Source: Atopobiaceae bacterium (GTDB taxonomy: Bacteria > Actinomycetota > Coriobacteriia > Coriobacteriales > Atopobiaceae). Taken from it: DNA of 18,218 nucleotides. The position numbers and the translations under genes were made by a program. The notes under the pieces are model-generated. The model saw nothing but the letters and a program-made list of their open reading frames with translations. It searched no databases and had not been told where the DNA came from. Of this stretch, positions 1 to 7,133 are shown in pieces. Location: assembly GCA_017460265.1 (NCBI GenBank), contig JAFUBJ010000060.1, positions 1 to 18,218 on the forward strand, written 5' to 3'. Numbering within the stretch: the stretch's first letter is position 1; every line of letters begins with the position of its first letter.

Positions 1-254
1 CCACGGTCGCGGCCTGCCTGGTGGGCTACGGCAGCATGGCATCGGGCATCTTCGGGCGCTTCTTCGCCAACCTGCCCTGGGCAACGCCCCCGTTCCTACT
101 GGGGCCCCTGGGCACCGGCGACATCAAGACCGCCATCCTGCCCATCATCGGCTTTGTGATCGGACTCATCATCTACCTGCCCTTCTGGCGCATGTATGAG
201 GCTCACGAGCTTGAGGTCGAGGCTGCCAACGCGGCCGAGGCGGAGCAGTCCTAA
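1..254 (+). CDS. PTS sugar transporter subunit IIC, cellobiose/lactose type (C-terminal part)
   Basis: The reading frame is open from the left edge of the window and ends at TAA 252-254, so only about the last 83 residues are seen. They hold the end of a membrane permease: a PWATPPFLLGPLGTGD segment, which resembles the conserved PW-x-TPP region near the end of CelB-type EIIC proteins, then one hydrophobic helix (LPIIGFVIGLIIYLPFW) and a short acidic cytoplasmic tail. EIIC subunits carry sugar across the membrane and pass it to the EIIB partner for phosphorylation. The Gfo/Idh gene follows on the same strand after about 100 nt that contain a stable stem-loop, so the two are probably co-transcribed. 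The substrate cannot be judged from this fragment. Confidence 0.8.
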   Translation, partial: TVAACLVGYGSMASGIFGRFFANLPWATPPFLLGPLGTGDIKTAILPIIGFVIGLIIYLPFWRMYEAHELEVEAANAAEAEQS

Positions 255-294
255 CCCCAGCAATCGAGGGAAAGCGACATCGCCCTTCCTTCCC

Positions 295-327
295 GGCCCT
301 GCAGCGCGTCCCTGATGCTGCGGGGCC
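295..327 (+). terminator. intercistronic stem-loop
   Basis: GGCCCTGCAGC (295-305) pairs with GCTGCGGGGCC (317-327) over 11 bp with one G-U pair and an 11-nt loop. No T-run follows. It may be a weak terminator or an mRNA-stabilising hairpin that lowers expression of the downstream oxidoreductase relative to the permease. Confidence 0.45.
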
Positions 328-360
328 GTCCCATAAAGCCCAAGGAGATTGGAGCAAGAC

Positions 361-1404
361 ATGACAGAGCGCATCCTCAGCATCGGCTTCATTGGCAACG
401 GCAAGGGAGCCAACCGCTACCACATGCCCTTCTCGCAGGCGCTGCCCGAGAAGTTCCGCATCAAGACCGTGTACTCGCCCCACCTGGGCGGACCGTGGCC
501 CGAGATCCCCGGCGTGGAGTACACCAACGACCTCGAGGCCATGCTTGCCGACCCCGAGATCGACATCGTGGAGATAAGTACGCCGCACAGCACCCACTAC
601 GCCCTCACCAAGCAGGCCCTCGAGGCAGGCAAGCACGTGGTGTGCGACAAGGCCTTCGTGGGCACGGTCGCCGAGGCCGAGGAGCTCTATGCGCTTGCAG
701 ACTCCAAGGGCGTCACCGTGCAGTGCTACCAGAACCGCCGCTTCGACTCTGACTACCTTACCGCCAAGGCGGTTGCCGAGTCAGGCAAGCTCGGCAGGGT
801 GTACGAGGTGGTGACGCACTACGACTACTGGCGAGAGGCCTTCTACCAGATGGCCAACGAGGGTGAGTACAGCAGACTGAACGGCATCGTGTACGGCCAC
901 AGCTGCCACTGCGTGGACCAGCTCATCGCATGGTTCGGTGTGCCCGACCGCTGGAACGCCGAGGCGCGCCAGCTGGGCGGCGAGGGACGACCCGACACCT
1001 GCTTCGACTTCGACCTCTACTACGACGAGCTGGGCATCAAGGCCACCGCAGCGTCGAGCTACCTGGCTGCCATACAGCGGCCGAGCTTCGAGGTCTATGG
1101 TACCCGAGGCACCTTCGTCAAGGTGGAGAAGGACCAGCAGGAGCGTGACCTCAAGAGATTCTACCTGCCTGCCGGCCATCCCGACTTCGGTCTGGACGAG
1201 CCCTCGCAGTATGGCATCCTACGCTACTACGACGAGGGCGGTGCCTTCCACGAGGAGCGCGTGGAGACTGTACGCAGCACCTATTCAGGCTTCTACGAGG
1301 CCCTCTACGAGACCGTTGCCAATGGTGCTTCGCAGCTCGTGAGGCCCGAGGAGACCATCGCCCAGCTGCGCATCCTTGAGGATGCGACAAAGGAACTGAA
1401 GTAG
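361..1404 (+). CDS. Gfo/Idh/MocA-family oxidoreductase (YhhX-like)
   Basis: This 347-residue protein is a probable NAD(P)-dependent oxidoreductase acting on a sugar or sugar derivative in the cytoplasm. The N-terminal Rossmann fold shows the dinucleotide-binding glycines in GFIGNGKGANRYH (residues 9-21). The middle resembles E. coli YhhX closely from memory: YQNRRFDSDYLTAK (123-136) and YGHSCHCVDQ (178-187), where H183 and D186 are the likely catalytic pair. The usual EKP motif reads DKA (96-98): the lysine is kept and the proline lost. The ATG at 361 was chosen because GGAG at 351-354 sits 6 nt upstream. A TTG at 349 would extend the frame by 4 residues but has poor spacing. Its place after a PTS EIIC suggests processing of the imported sugar. 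The substrate is unknown. Confidence 0.9.
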   Translation: MTERILSIGFIGNGKGANRYHMPFSQALPEKFRIKTVYSPHLGGPWPEIPGVEYTNDLEAMLADPEIDIVEISTPHSTHYALTKQALEAGKHVVCDKAFVGTVAEAEELYALADSKGVTVQCYQNRRFDSDYLTAKAVAESGKLGRVYEVVTHYDYWREAFYQMANEGEYSRLNGIVYGHSCHCVDQLIAWFGVPDRWNAEARQLGGEGRPDTCFDFDLYYDELGIKATAASSYLAAIQRPSFEVYGTRGTFVKVEKDQQERDLKRFYLPAGHPDFGLDEPSQYGILRYYDEGGAFHEERVETVRSTYSGFYEALYETVANGASQLVRPEETIAQLRILEDATKELK

Positions 1405-1457
1405 CTTGAAGGCAATCCGCATCACGAGGCTGATGCGCCTCCACAGAGGAGAAGATC

Positions 1458-1982
1458 ATGGCAGAGCAGAACGTCACCGAGATGGAAGCCGCAGAGGCAA
1501 TGGATGTCATCGTGAGGCAGGAGCGGGAACTGAGGTTTCCGGACCACTTTGGTGCGAAGGAGGCGCTCAGCCTCGGGATTGCCGCGGCGGGTCTGGCGGA
1601 CGAGTACGACGAGGCATACACCGTCACCATCACCTACGAGGATGGAGGAGAGGTGGCCTTCCAGTGGCTGGGCGAGGGTAAAGGCGCGCGCAACCTCGAG
1701 TTTGCCGCAGGCAAGCGCGCGGCGGCACTTGCGTCCGGCCACGCGAGTCCTTGGGCGCAGGCCGACGCGATAGCGAGCGGCAGTTCGCTTGAGGAGGTGT
1801 GGGCGAGCGTTTCCGAACTGTGCCCCTCCTGCGGAGCGTTCCCCGTGCGCGTGGGCGACGAGTGGGTAGCCACCATAGCAGTGAGCGGGCTGCACAATGG
1901 GCTCGATCACGAGGTCGCGGTGCGCGCCCTCGAGCAGGTGCTGAATAAGACGGTACCTCGCTTCGCCGCTGCCTTGGCCTAA
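1458..1982 (+). CDS. UPF0303 / HbpS-like (GlcG family) protein
   Basis: The product has 174 residues, usual for UPF0303. The C-terminal half carries the family signature: GAFPVRVGDEWVATIAVSGL followed by HNGLDHEVAVRALEQVL, matching the remembered GGSFPI-x-V...GTI-x-VSGL...DHELVVEAL pattern. The N-terminal part has the FPDHFGAKEALSLG segment expected near the start. The family belongs to the HbpS/GlcG fold. Its biochemical role is not established; related proteins bind haem or small ligands and often sit beside sugar or aldehyde catabolic genes. AGAGGAG at 1445-1451, 6 nt before the ATG, supports this start. It lies 53 nt after the oxidoreductase and is probably the last gene of this operon, because a terminator-like stem overlaps its stop codon. 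Confidence 0.8.
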   Translation: MAEQNVTEMEAAEAMDVIVRQERELRFPDHFGAKEALSLGIAAAGLADEYDEAYTVTITYEDGGEVAFQWLGEGKGARNLEFAAGKRAAALASGHASPWAQADAIASGSSLEEVWASVSELCPSCGAFPVRVGDEWVATIAVSGLHNGLDHEVAVRALEQVLNKTVPRFAAALA

Positions 1983-2005
1983 GGCAGCCGGGCCTTTAGG
2001 TCTTT
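1978..2005 (+). terminator. terminator-like stem at the end of the UPF0303 gene
   Basis: CCTAAGGC (1978-1985) pairs with GCCTTTAGG (1992-2000), an 8-bp stem with one bulged T and a 6-nt loop, followed by TCTTT. The stem overlaps the TAA stop. It would close the first operon. Confidence 0.5.
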
Positions 2006-2010
2006 GCGCA

Positions 2011-2212
2011 TACCCATGACACCATGTCTACGTGCCGGTTGCGGCACGCGTTCCTTGCGCCACAATGGCATCCGAGACGGGAGCTTGCGGCGAGGCAGGG
2101 TCACACGCGGAGCCGCTCCGCGGCTCTCGCGCGCGTGGGATCGACTCACATGGGCGTCAACGCCGCGTTGGCTGAGAGGGGCACCTGTGCCCGACCGACC
2201 CTGATCCGGGGA
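2011..2212 (+). repeat. element A: leader plus TPP-aptamer core, homologous to element B
   Basis: This stretch aligns with 10184-10384 almost base for base. The best-kept part runs from CAATGGCATCCGAGACGGGAG through a GC-rich hairpin (GAGCCGC-TCC-GCGGCTC at 2110-2126) to the aptamer. The 5' hairpin that is perfect in element B is degenerate here, so A looks like the older or decaying copy. Short reading frames across both copies translate to similar peptides, but that only reflects the DNA similarity. Neither copy has an obvious ribosome binding site. Confidence 0.75.
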
Positions 2213-2232
2213 ATGCAGAATACCCAAGAGAG
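2146..2232 (+). promoter_or_regulatory. TPP riboswitch-like aptamer, copy A
   Basis: The P3 hairpin is GTCAACG (2156-2162), loop CCG, CGTTGGC (2166-2172), followed at once by the conserved TGAGA (2173-2177). CTGATC lies at 2201-2206, followed by CGGGGAATGC, which matches the CUGAUCUGGNUAAUGC core of the thi-box with one or two changes. P1 is weak (TGGG/CCCA). An intrinsic terminator begins 6 nt later. No sense-strand gene follows before the convergent lacI-type gene, so this is an orphan or relic copy. Confidence 0.6.
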
Positions 2233-2237
2233 TAATG

Positions 2238-2263
2238 CAGCCGCAGGTAGAGCGGCTGTTTTT
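2238..2263 (+). terminator. intrinsic terminator of riboswitch copy A
   Basis: CAGCCGC (2238-2244) and GCGGCTG (2252-2258) form a perfect 7-bp stem with a 7-nt loop, followed by five T (2259-2263). Its place just after the aptamer is that of a TPP-controlled expression platform. Confidence 0.8.
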
Positions 2264-2265
2264 AT

Positions 2266-2485
2266 GCGCAGTCCAGCCGATTCTCAAGAATCGGTCCAGC
2301 CGGCAAAAGAACGCTCATTTCGAGGGAACGTTGAATCGGCGGACGGTATGCGGGGAGCTGCTTTCTCGAGTCCTTCAACGCTGTAGTGGGTTGCGTGTGA
2401 GGTATATGGAGGGGGGGGTGAGCTCTTGTTGGTACGTCCACCAACAAGGCAACCTTATGAATACCAAAGGTTGGCGAAATATTAG
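2266..2485. other. non-coding tail of element A, with two hairpins
   Basis: No convincing gene is visible. A perfect 8-bp inverted repeat lies at 2277-2294 (CCGATTCT, 2-nt centre, AGAATCGG). The block TTGAATCGGCGGACGG at 2331-2346 matches the ends of elements B (10515-10530) and C (12528-12542). A 9-bp hairpin at 2425-2448 (CTTGTTGGT / ACCAACAAG) lies just beyond the 3' end of the minus-strand lacI-type gene and may help end its transcript, although no T-run follows on either strand. An 8-G run lies at 2411-2418. Confidence 0.5.
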
Positions 2486-3505
2486 CTAGGCCCCGAGCGT
2501 GCTCTCTCGCTCTACGATGTCATAGCCGACGGTGATGCGGTCCTCTTCGGGCTCCTCGCCGCGCACCATGGAGAGGAGCGCCTCGACGCCGCACTCGGCC
2601 ATCTCGTCCTCGTGCCGATCCACCGAGCTGATCGCGGGCACCGCCACCTGCGAGAAGAGCGAGTTGTCCATGCCGACCACCAACACGTCGCGGCCAATCT
2701 CAAGCCCGCGTTCGCGCAGCGCCTGGCACGCTCCTAGTGCGATGCGATCGCCAAGGCACACGATGCCGTCCATGCGGTAGCCATCGTCGAGGCACTGTCC
2801 CACCAGCTCGGCTGCCTCGACGCGGCTCTCCTTACGGTGTGGTCCCACCAGCACGAGGTTGCGGTCGGGCGTGAGGCCAAACTCGGCGAGAGTCGCGCGC
2901 AGGCCCATCCACTCGCCGTCCGAACTCGTCGCGCCGGTAAACACGCTGAGCAGGGCGATACGCCTGCATCCCCTGCGGGCAAGCAGGCGGACGGCGTCGC
3001 GTGCCATGGCAGAGAAGTCGTTGCCCACCGACACGGTCCACGGGCGCCTTGCGTGCATTACAGGGTCGACCTCCACCACGGGCAGCCCGTCGGCAACACC
3101 CAAGTCGTCCAGGTCGTAGCGGCCGTTGACAAACACGAGGCCGCTCACCTGCCGCTGGGCGAGGCTCTGTAGATTGCGCCGCGCACGCCCAGCGTCATTG
3201 CCCGTGTCGCAGACGTAGCAGACGTATCCCGCGTCGTAGAGGTGAGTCTCGACGCGCCTCTCGAGCGCCGAGAAGAAGGGGTTGCTCACGTCCGGGGCGA
3301 GGATTCCCACGGTGTGCGTGTCGCCGCGGCTGAGCGTGCGCGCGGCATAGCTCGCCACATAGCCCTCGCGCTGGGCGATCTCCAGCACACGGTCCTTCGT
3401 AGCCTGGGATATGGACCCCTTGCCGTTGAGGACCTTTGACACGGTGGCCGTGCTCACGCCCGCGAGCTGAGCTATGTCGTAGATGGAAACCGCTTTCCCA
3501 GGCAT
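2486..3505 (-). CDS. LacI-family transcriptional repressor
   Basis: The product has 339 residues, the usual LacI length. Residues 6-33 form the N-terminal DNA-binding domain (VSIYDIAQLAGVSTATVSKVL), followed by the hinge region and a periplasmic-binding-protein-like effector domain beginning at TVGILAPDVSNPFFSAL (about residue 65). The domain ends with the usual VGMDNSLFSQVAVPAISSVD stretch. GGAGG precedes the ATG by a short spacer on the minus strand. It is transcribed divergently from the EIIC at 3712, and the space between holds palindromic sites with a central CG (GGTAAACGGTTACC), typical of LacI-family operators. It therefore very likely represses the EIIC operon and perhaps itself, because two GTTACC half-sites lie at 3519-3534 just upstream of its start. 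The inducer is probably the transported sugar or its phosphate. Confidence 0.95.
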   Translation of the reverse strand: MPGKAVSIYDIAQLAGVSTATVSKVLNGKGSISQATKDRVLEIAQREGYVASYAARTLSRGDTHTVGILAPDVSNPFFSALERRVETHLYDAGYVCYVCDTGNDAGRARRNLQSLAQRQVSGLVFVNGRYDLDDLGVADGLPVVEVDPVMHARRPWTVSVGNDFSAMARDAVRLLARRGCRRIALLSVFTGATSSDGEWMGLRATLAEFGLTPDRNLVLVGPHRKESRVEAAELVGQCLDDGYRMDGIVCLGDRIALGACQALRERGLEIGRDVLVVGMDNSLFSQVAVPAISSVDRHEDEMAECGVEALLSMVRGEEPEEDRITVGYDIVERESTLGA

Positions 3506-3518
3506 GACAAACCTCCTT

Positions 3519-3534
3519 GTTACCTAGTGTTACC
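3519..3534 (-). promoter_or_regulatory. repeated GTTACC half-sites before the lacI-type gene
   Basis: GTTACC occurs at 3519-3524 and 3529-3534, 10 bp apart, so both face the same side of the helix. It matches the outer half of the operator at 3643-3656. This suggests autoregulation of the repressor gene. Confidence 0.45.
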
Positions 3535-3561
3535 TTCTCATATCCGCTGTTTATCCATTGG

Positions 3562-3585
3562 TTCTACACATAATGTAGTGTAGAA
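3562..3585. promoter_or_regulatory. inverted repeat TTCTACAC-N8-GTGTAGAA
   Basis: Perfect 8-bp arms (3562-3569 and 3578-3585) are separated by ATAATGTA. The sequence differs from the GTAACCG operators, so it may bind a second regulator or form a hairpin in the leader of the repressor transcript. Confidence 0.45.
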
Positions 3586-3586
3586 A

Positions 3587-3656
3587 GAAACCGCTTACCT
3601 TACTGCTTGACAGTAACCGCTTAACCTCGTATAAACGTACTAGGTAAACGGTTACC
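3587..3656 (+). promoter_or_regulatory. promoter and LacI-type operators of the EIIC operon
   Basis: TTGACA (3607-3612) and TATAAA (3630-3635) are separated by 17 nt, close to a sigma-70 consensus. Three related sites surround it: GAAACCGCTTACC (3587-3599) upstream of the -35, AGTAACCGCTTAACC (3612-3626) inside the spacer, and GGTAAACGGTTACC (3643-3656) at the expected transcription start. The last is a near-perfect palindrome centred on CG. Occupancy of the two core sites would block RNA polymerase, so the layout predicts repression by the divergent LacI protein. Confidence 0.8.
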
Positions 3657-3711
3657 CAACAAGGTAACAAAAAGGGCTACAGCCCCAAAGGAAGGAAAGA
3701 GGAGGAATCCC

Positions 3712-4983
3712 ATGTCAGAGGAAGTCGAGTACAAGGAGAGCGCCTTCGACAAGGTGATCGCCAAGATCATGCCCATCGCCGACGTCATGCAGAACAACCT
3801 GTACATCAGTGCCATCACGCGCGGCATGATGTCCACCATGCCGGTGCTCATGGCCAGCGCGTTCTTCCAGCTGGTCTACAGCCTGCCCATCCCCGCGTGG
3901 ACCAACCTCATGGCCAGCCTCGGCGTCACCGGCGTGCTGTCCACGGTGGTTGACATCTGCAACCTCACCGGCCTGTTCATGGTCGTCGCCATCGCCTACA
4001 ACTTGGGCGGCCGCCTTGGGGTCGACGCGTTCCTGTCCGCCATCATCTCGCTGGTGAGCTTCCTCATCCTCACCCCGATCGACACGGCCGACCTCGGCGG
4101 CTGGCAGCCCGACGCGGTCATCAAGACGAGCTACATCGGCGCCCAGGGCATCTTCACGGCCATGATCGTGTCCGTCGTCGCCACGAGCGTGTACGCCTAC
4201 TTCATCAAGAAGGACATCAAGCTCAATCTGCCCGAGTCCGTCCCCGAATTCGTGTCCAAGAGCTTCGAGGGCGTTCCCGCATCGCTGCTCACCCTCATCC
4301 CGTTCGTCTGCCTGCGCGCTGCCTTTGCCGCGACTCCTTGGGGCTCCTTCACGGGCTTCGTCTACACCATGCTCCAGCAGCCCCTCACCACCATGGGCAA
4401 CACCTTCCCGGCCCATCTCATCGCCACGCTCGTCCTGTGCCTGCTCTGGTGGTGCGGCGTGCACGGCACGCTGGTCTGCCTGGGCGTCCTCTCCGCGGTC
4501 ATGACCGAGGCAACCATCGCCAACGCCACCGCCGCCGGTGCCGGCCAGCCTGCCCCGTTCCTGCTCTCCATGATGACGTTCTTCCTCGTCAACCAGTTCA
4601 TGGGTGGCCCCGGATGCCTCTTCGGCCTGTATATCGACCTCGCGTTCTTTACCAAGTCTGAACGCTACAAGGCTCAGGGCAAGATCTCGCTCGTCCCCGG
4701 CCTCTTCAACATCATCGAGCCCACGGTCTTCGGCCTGCCCATCGTGCTCAACCCCGTGCTGTTTGCCCCGTTCGTCATCGTGCCGGTCATCGTGTACGCC
4801 GCCTACTACCTGCTCGCCTCTGCCGGCATCATCGGCGTGCCTGTGGTGAACCTCACCGCCATGGTGCTGCCCGGCCCCATCGCCGGCTTCATCCTGGGCG
4901 GCGGCCTCGGACTAGGCTTCTTCGTCCTCGCCGCCATGGCCTTCTCGGTCGTCGCGTACCCCCCCCTTCGTCAAGGCGCTTGA
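3712..4983 (+). CDS. PTS EIIC, cellobiose/diacetylchitobiose type, frameshifted near the C-terminus
   Basis: The frame gives 423 residues of a polytopic permease with about ten hydrophobic segments. Family signatures are LLWWCGVHGTLV (the W-x-x-G-x-HG motif) and FNIIEPTVFGLPIVLNP, which places it in the lactose/cellobiose EIIC superfamily. AGAGGAGG (3698-3705) lies 6 nt before the ATG. The frame ends in an atypical way at TGA 4981-4983, directly after a run of eight C (4959-4966). With seven C the frame would continue as AYPPFVKALDRQALKEEQ and stop at TAA 5033-5035, giving a hydrophilic tail like that of the EIIC at the left edge of the window (YLPFWRMYEAHELEVEAA). The gene is therefore either phase-variable, mutated or miscalled by one base. 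No EIIA or EIIB is adjacent, so it must borrow partners from elsewhere. Confidence 0.9.
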   Translation: MSEEVEYKESAFDKVIAKIMPIADVMQNNLYISAITRGMMSTMPVLMASAFFQLVYSLPIPAWTNLMASLGVTGVLSTVVDICNLTGLFMVVAIAYNLGGRLGVDAFLSAIISLVSFLILTPIDTADLGGWQPDAVIKTSYIGAQGIFTAMIVSVVATSVYAYFIKKDIKLNLPESVPEFVSKSFEGVPASLLTLIPFVCLRAAFAATPWGSFTGFVYTMLQQPLTTMGNTFPAHLIATLVLCLLWWCGVHGTLVCLGVLSAVMTEATIANATAAGAGQPAPFLLSMMTFFLVNQFMGGPGCLFGLYIDLAFFTKSERYKAQGKISLVPGLFNIIEPTVFGLPIVLNPVLFAPFVIVPVIVYAAYYLLASAGIIGVPVVNLTAMVLPGPIAGFILGGGLGLGFFVLAAMAFSVVAYPPLRQGA

Positions 4984-5057
4984 CCGCCAGGCGCTCAAGG
5001 AGGAGCAGGCCGCAGCCGAGGCAATCGAGGCCTAAGCTACCTCGTCAGCTTCTTCAA

Positions 5058-5086
5058 GGAGGGCTCATGCCCGGCGTGAGCCCTCC
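5058..5086 (+). terminator. perfect intercistronic stem-loop
   Basis: GGAGGGCTCA (5058-5067) and TGAGCCCTCC (5077-5086) form a perfect 10-bp stem with a 9-nt loop. It lies 23 nt after the restored EIIC stop codon, and no T-run follows. It probably sets differential stability or partial termination between the permease and the next gene. Confidence 0.55.
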
Positions 5087-5146
5087 CATGAGGAACCTGA
5101 GTAGACCTCAAGAAACCAGAACGCGTCAGAAGGAAAGGAAGCAACC

Positions 5147-6082
5147 ATGTCCAACGTCCCCCGCCTCATCTCCGCCACCGGCTCCCAGATCCAGCAGTTC
5201 GGCCCCATGGACCTCAAGCAGTCCATCCTCAAGAGCGAGGGACGCGTCATCTGCGGCCAGCACCTGCTCTTTGCTGACCGCGGCCTGGTGCGCGGCGTCA
5301 CTAACTCCGAGCTCATGTTTGCCTTTGGCGCCGACATGGTCATGCTCAACACCATCGACCTTGACAACATGGACAACAACCCCGGCCTGCAGGGCAAGTC
5401 CATCGCCGAGCTCAAGGCCCTCTGCCGCAGGCCCATCGGCGTCTACCTGGGTTGCCCTGGCGCCGAGGCCGAGAACGAGCACCTCTACGCCATGGACGGC
5501 ATGCTCGCCACGCCCGAGCACGTGGCCAAGGCCATCGAGATGGGCGCCGACTTCATCGTGCTGGGCGGCAACCCCGGTAGCGGCACCCGCATCGCCGACA
5601 CGCTGGCCGCCACCAAGCGCATCAAGGACGAGTTCGGCGACCGCGTGTTCCTGTGGGCCGGCAAGTGGGAGGACGGCATCACCGAGCCGGTGCTGGGCGA
5701 CCCGCTGGCCAAGGCGATGGGCCGCGACGACAAGGAGATCGTCCGCCAGTTCATCGATGCCGGTGCCGACTGCATCGACCTGCCCGCACCGGGCACGCGC
5801 AGCGGTATCACCGTGGAGGACCTGCGCGAGCTCACGACCTTCGCCCACGCCTACAAGCCCGGCACGCTGGTCATGAGCTTCCTCAACAGTTCCGTCGAGT
5901 GCGCCGACGAGGACACCATCCGCCAGGTCACCATCCTCATGAAGCAGACCGGCGCCGACATCCTCTGCATTGGCGACGGTGGCTTCGGCGGCGGCTCGCG
6001 TCCGGAGAACGTGCACCAGATGAGCGTGACCGCAAAGGGCCTGCACTACACCTACTTCCGCATGGCGAGCGTCAACCGATAG
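5147..6082 (+). CDS. PTS-associated TIM-barrel protein (DUF7916-like, function unknown)
   Basis: The product has 311 residues. It resembles from memory a family of TIM-barrel-like proteins encoded next to cellobiose-type PTS permeases in Firmicutes and Actinobacteria. Shared blocks are ILKSEGRVICGQ (about 26-37), RGVTNSELMFAFGADMVMLNTID (about 47-69), RPIGVYLGCPG, a phosphate-loop-like LGGNPGSGTRIAD (about 141-153), ITVEDLRELTTFAH, and a C-terminal ADILCIGDGGFGGG. Repeated GAD...hydrophobic strand ends and the glycine-rich loop suggest a (beta/alpha)8 barrel that binds a phosphorylated ligand, possibly the sugar phosphate made by the PTS. A purine-rich ribosome site (GGAAAGGAAG) precedes the ATG. 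It is the second gene of the LacI-controlled operon. The family name is a recollection, and the enzymatic activity is unknown. Confidence 0.65.
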   Translation: MSNVPRLISATGSQIQQFGPMDLKQSILKSEGRVICGQHLLFADRGLVRGVTNSELMFAFGADMVMLNTIDLDNMDNNPGLQGKSIAELKALCRRPIGVYLGCPGAEAENEHLYAMDGMLATPEHVAKAIEMGADFIVLGGNPGSGTRIADTLAATKRIKDEFGDRVFLWAGKWEDGITEPVLGDPLAKAMGRDDKEIVRQFIDAGADCIDLPAPGTRSGITVEDLRELTTFAHAYKPGTLVMSFLNSSVECADEDTIRQVTILMKQTGADILCIGDGGFGGGSRPENVHQMSVTAKGLHYTYFRMASVNR

Positions 6083-6094
6083 CCCTTCCTTTCC

Positions 6095-6138
6095 CCGCCC
6101 CGCCGTTCCCTTGCGGCGGGGCGGCCTTCCCTTTATCT
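6095..6138 (+). terminator. GC-rich terminator-like hairpin
   Basis: CCGCCCCGCCG (6095-6105) and CGGCGGGGCGG (6114-6124) form a perfect 11-bp stem with an 8-nt loop, followed by the pyrimidine-rich CCTTCCCTTTATCT. It separates the TIM-barrel gene from the ROK kinase and should reduce transcription of the latter. Confidence 0.65.
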
Positions 6139-6156
6139 CGCTGGATGGAGGCTCCC

Positions 6157-7071
6157 ATGAGCATTCTCACTGTTGATGCGGGCGGAAGCTCGCTCAAGTA
6201 CGCCCTCTGAGACGATGCTATGCAGCTAAGCTGCCATGGCAAGGTTCCCAATACGTTCTCGTCCCAAGCGGACTTCGTGGAGGCGATTGCGTCGCTGTGC
6301 GAGGCGAATCGTGACGAGGTCACAGGCATAGCGCTCAGCTACTGCGGCGAGCTCGACCCCTCGACCGGCATGGTGTTCAACGGCGGGAGCTATGGCTTCA
6401 ACACCGGCACCAACCTCAAGCAGGCGATCGTTGAGCGCTGCAGCGTTCCGGTGGAGATAGAGTCTGACGGTAACTGCGCCGCGCTTGCCGAGGTGCGTCG
6501 TGGCAACCTGCGCGGACATGACGACTCGGTGACGCTCGTGCTGGGCACGGGAGTGGCCTGCTCCATCGTGCTGGGAGACAAGCTCTGGCACGGGTCGCAC
6601 TTCTTCTCCGGCGCCGTCTCGTTTGCTGCCACCGACCTCCGTGCTGACTTCGGCTGGGGCAACGTGTGCGCCGCCGCGTGCGGAGCCAACGGCCTTACGG
6701 GCATCTACGAGCGCCTGGCGGGGGTGGAGCGCGGCTCCGTTGGCGGGTTCGCGCTCTTCGAGCTCGTGGGCAAGGGTGACGAGCTCGCTCAGCGGGCCCT
6801 CGACGAGTTCTGCGGCAACGTCGCACGGCTCGTCGCCAACCTGCAGCTGGTGCTGGACGTGCCCGCCTTCGCGATCGGCGGCGGCGTGAGCGCGCAGCCG
6901 GCGCTTCGTGAGGGCATCCTGCGCGCGGTGGAACGCGTGTGGGAAAGCCAGCCCATGCACGTGGCGCATGTGCCCATGCCCGAGGTCGTCTTCTGTGCGC
7001 TGGGCAACGACTCCAACCTTATTGGTGCTGCGTGCCACTTTGTGGAGAGCGCGGCTGATCTGATTGCGTAG
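6157..7071 (+). pseudogene. ROK-family sugar kinase interrupted by in-frame TGA
   Basis: The frame beginning at ATG 6157 opens with MSILTVDAGGSSLKYAL, the N-terminal phosphate-binding motif of ROK kinases (D-x-GG-x-x-x-K). It then meets TGA at 6208-6210 and continues open in the same frame to TAG at 7069-7071. A single base change (for example TGG to TGA, W18) explains this. After the stop are a catalytic-type aspartate in ESDGNCAALAE, VTLVLGTGVACSIVLG, and FAIGGGVS near the end. The cysteine zinc motif of classical ROK proteins (C-x-CG-x-x-GC) is not evident, as in some ROK subfamilies. Translation could restart at ATG 6220, but that product would lack the ATP-phosphate loop and be unlikely to act as a kinase. 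The intact protein would have been about 304 residues and would phosphorylate a sugar released by this pathway. Confidence 0.8.
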
Positions 7072-7133
7072 CCGGTGGTGGGGGAGTCGCCCCTCGCGTG
7101 AAGGACGTGGACTGAGAAGGGAATGGGCCGCAC

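Noticed and set aside
2024..2386. Open frame across element A, and a similar one across element B (10000-10425), with related peptides
   Set aside because: The similarity follows from the shared RNA element. There is no ribosome site, and the frame reads through an aptamer and terminator.
3715..4464. Long minus-strand open frame opposite the EIIC gene
   Set aside because: It is a composition shadow in GC-rich DNA: low-complexity, rich in D, H, G and E, with no family features, and opposite a clear permease.
6208..6210. TGA in the ROK gene as selenocysteine or as tryptophan by code change
   Set aside because: No SECIS-like hairpin was evident after it, ROK kinases are not selenoproteins, and TGA ends other genes here (AraC at 15036-15038).
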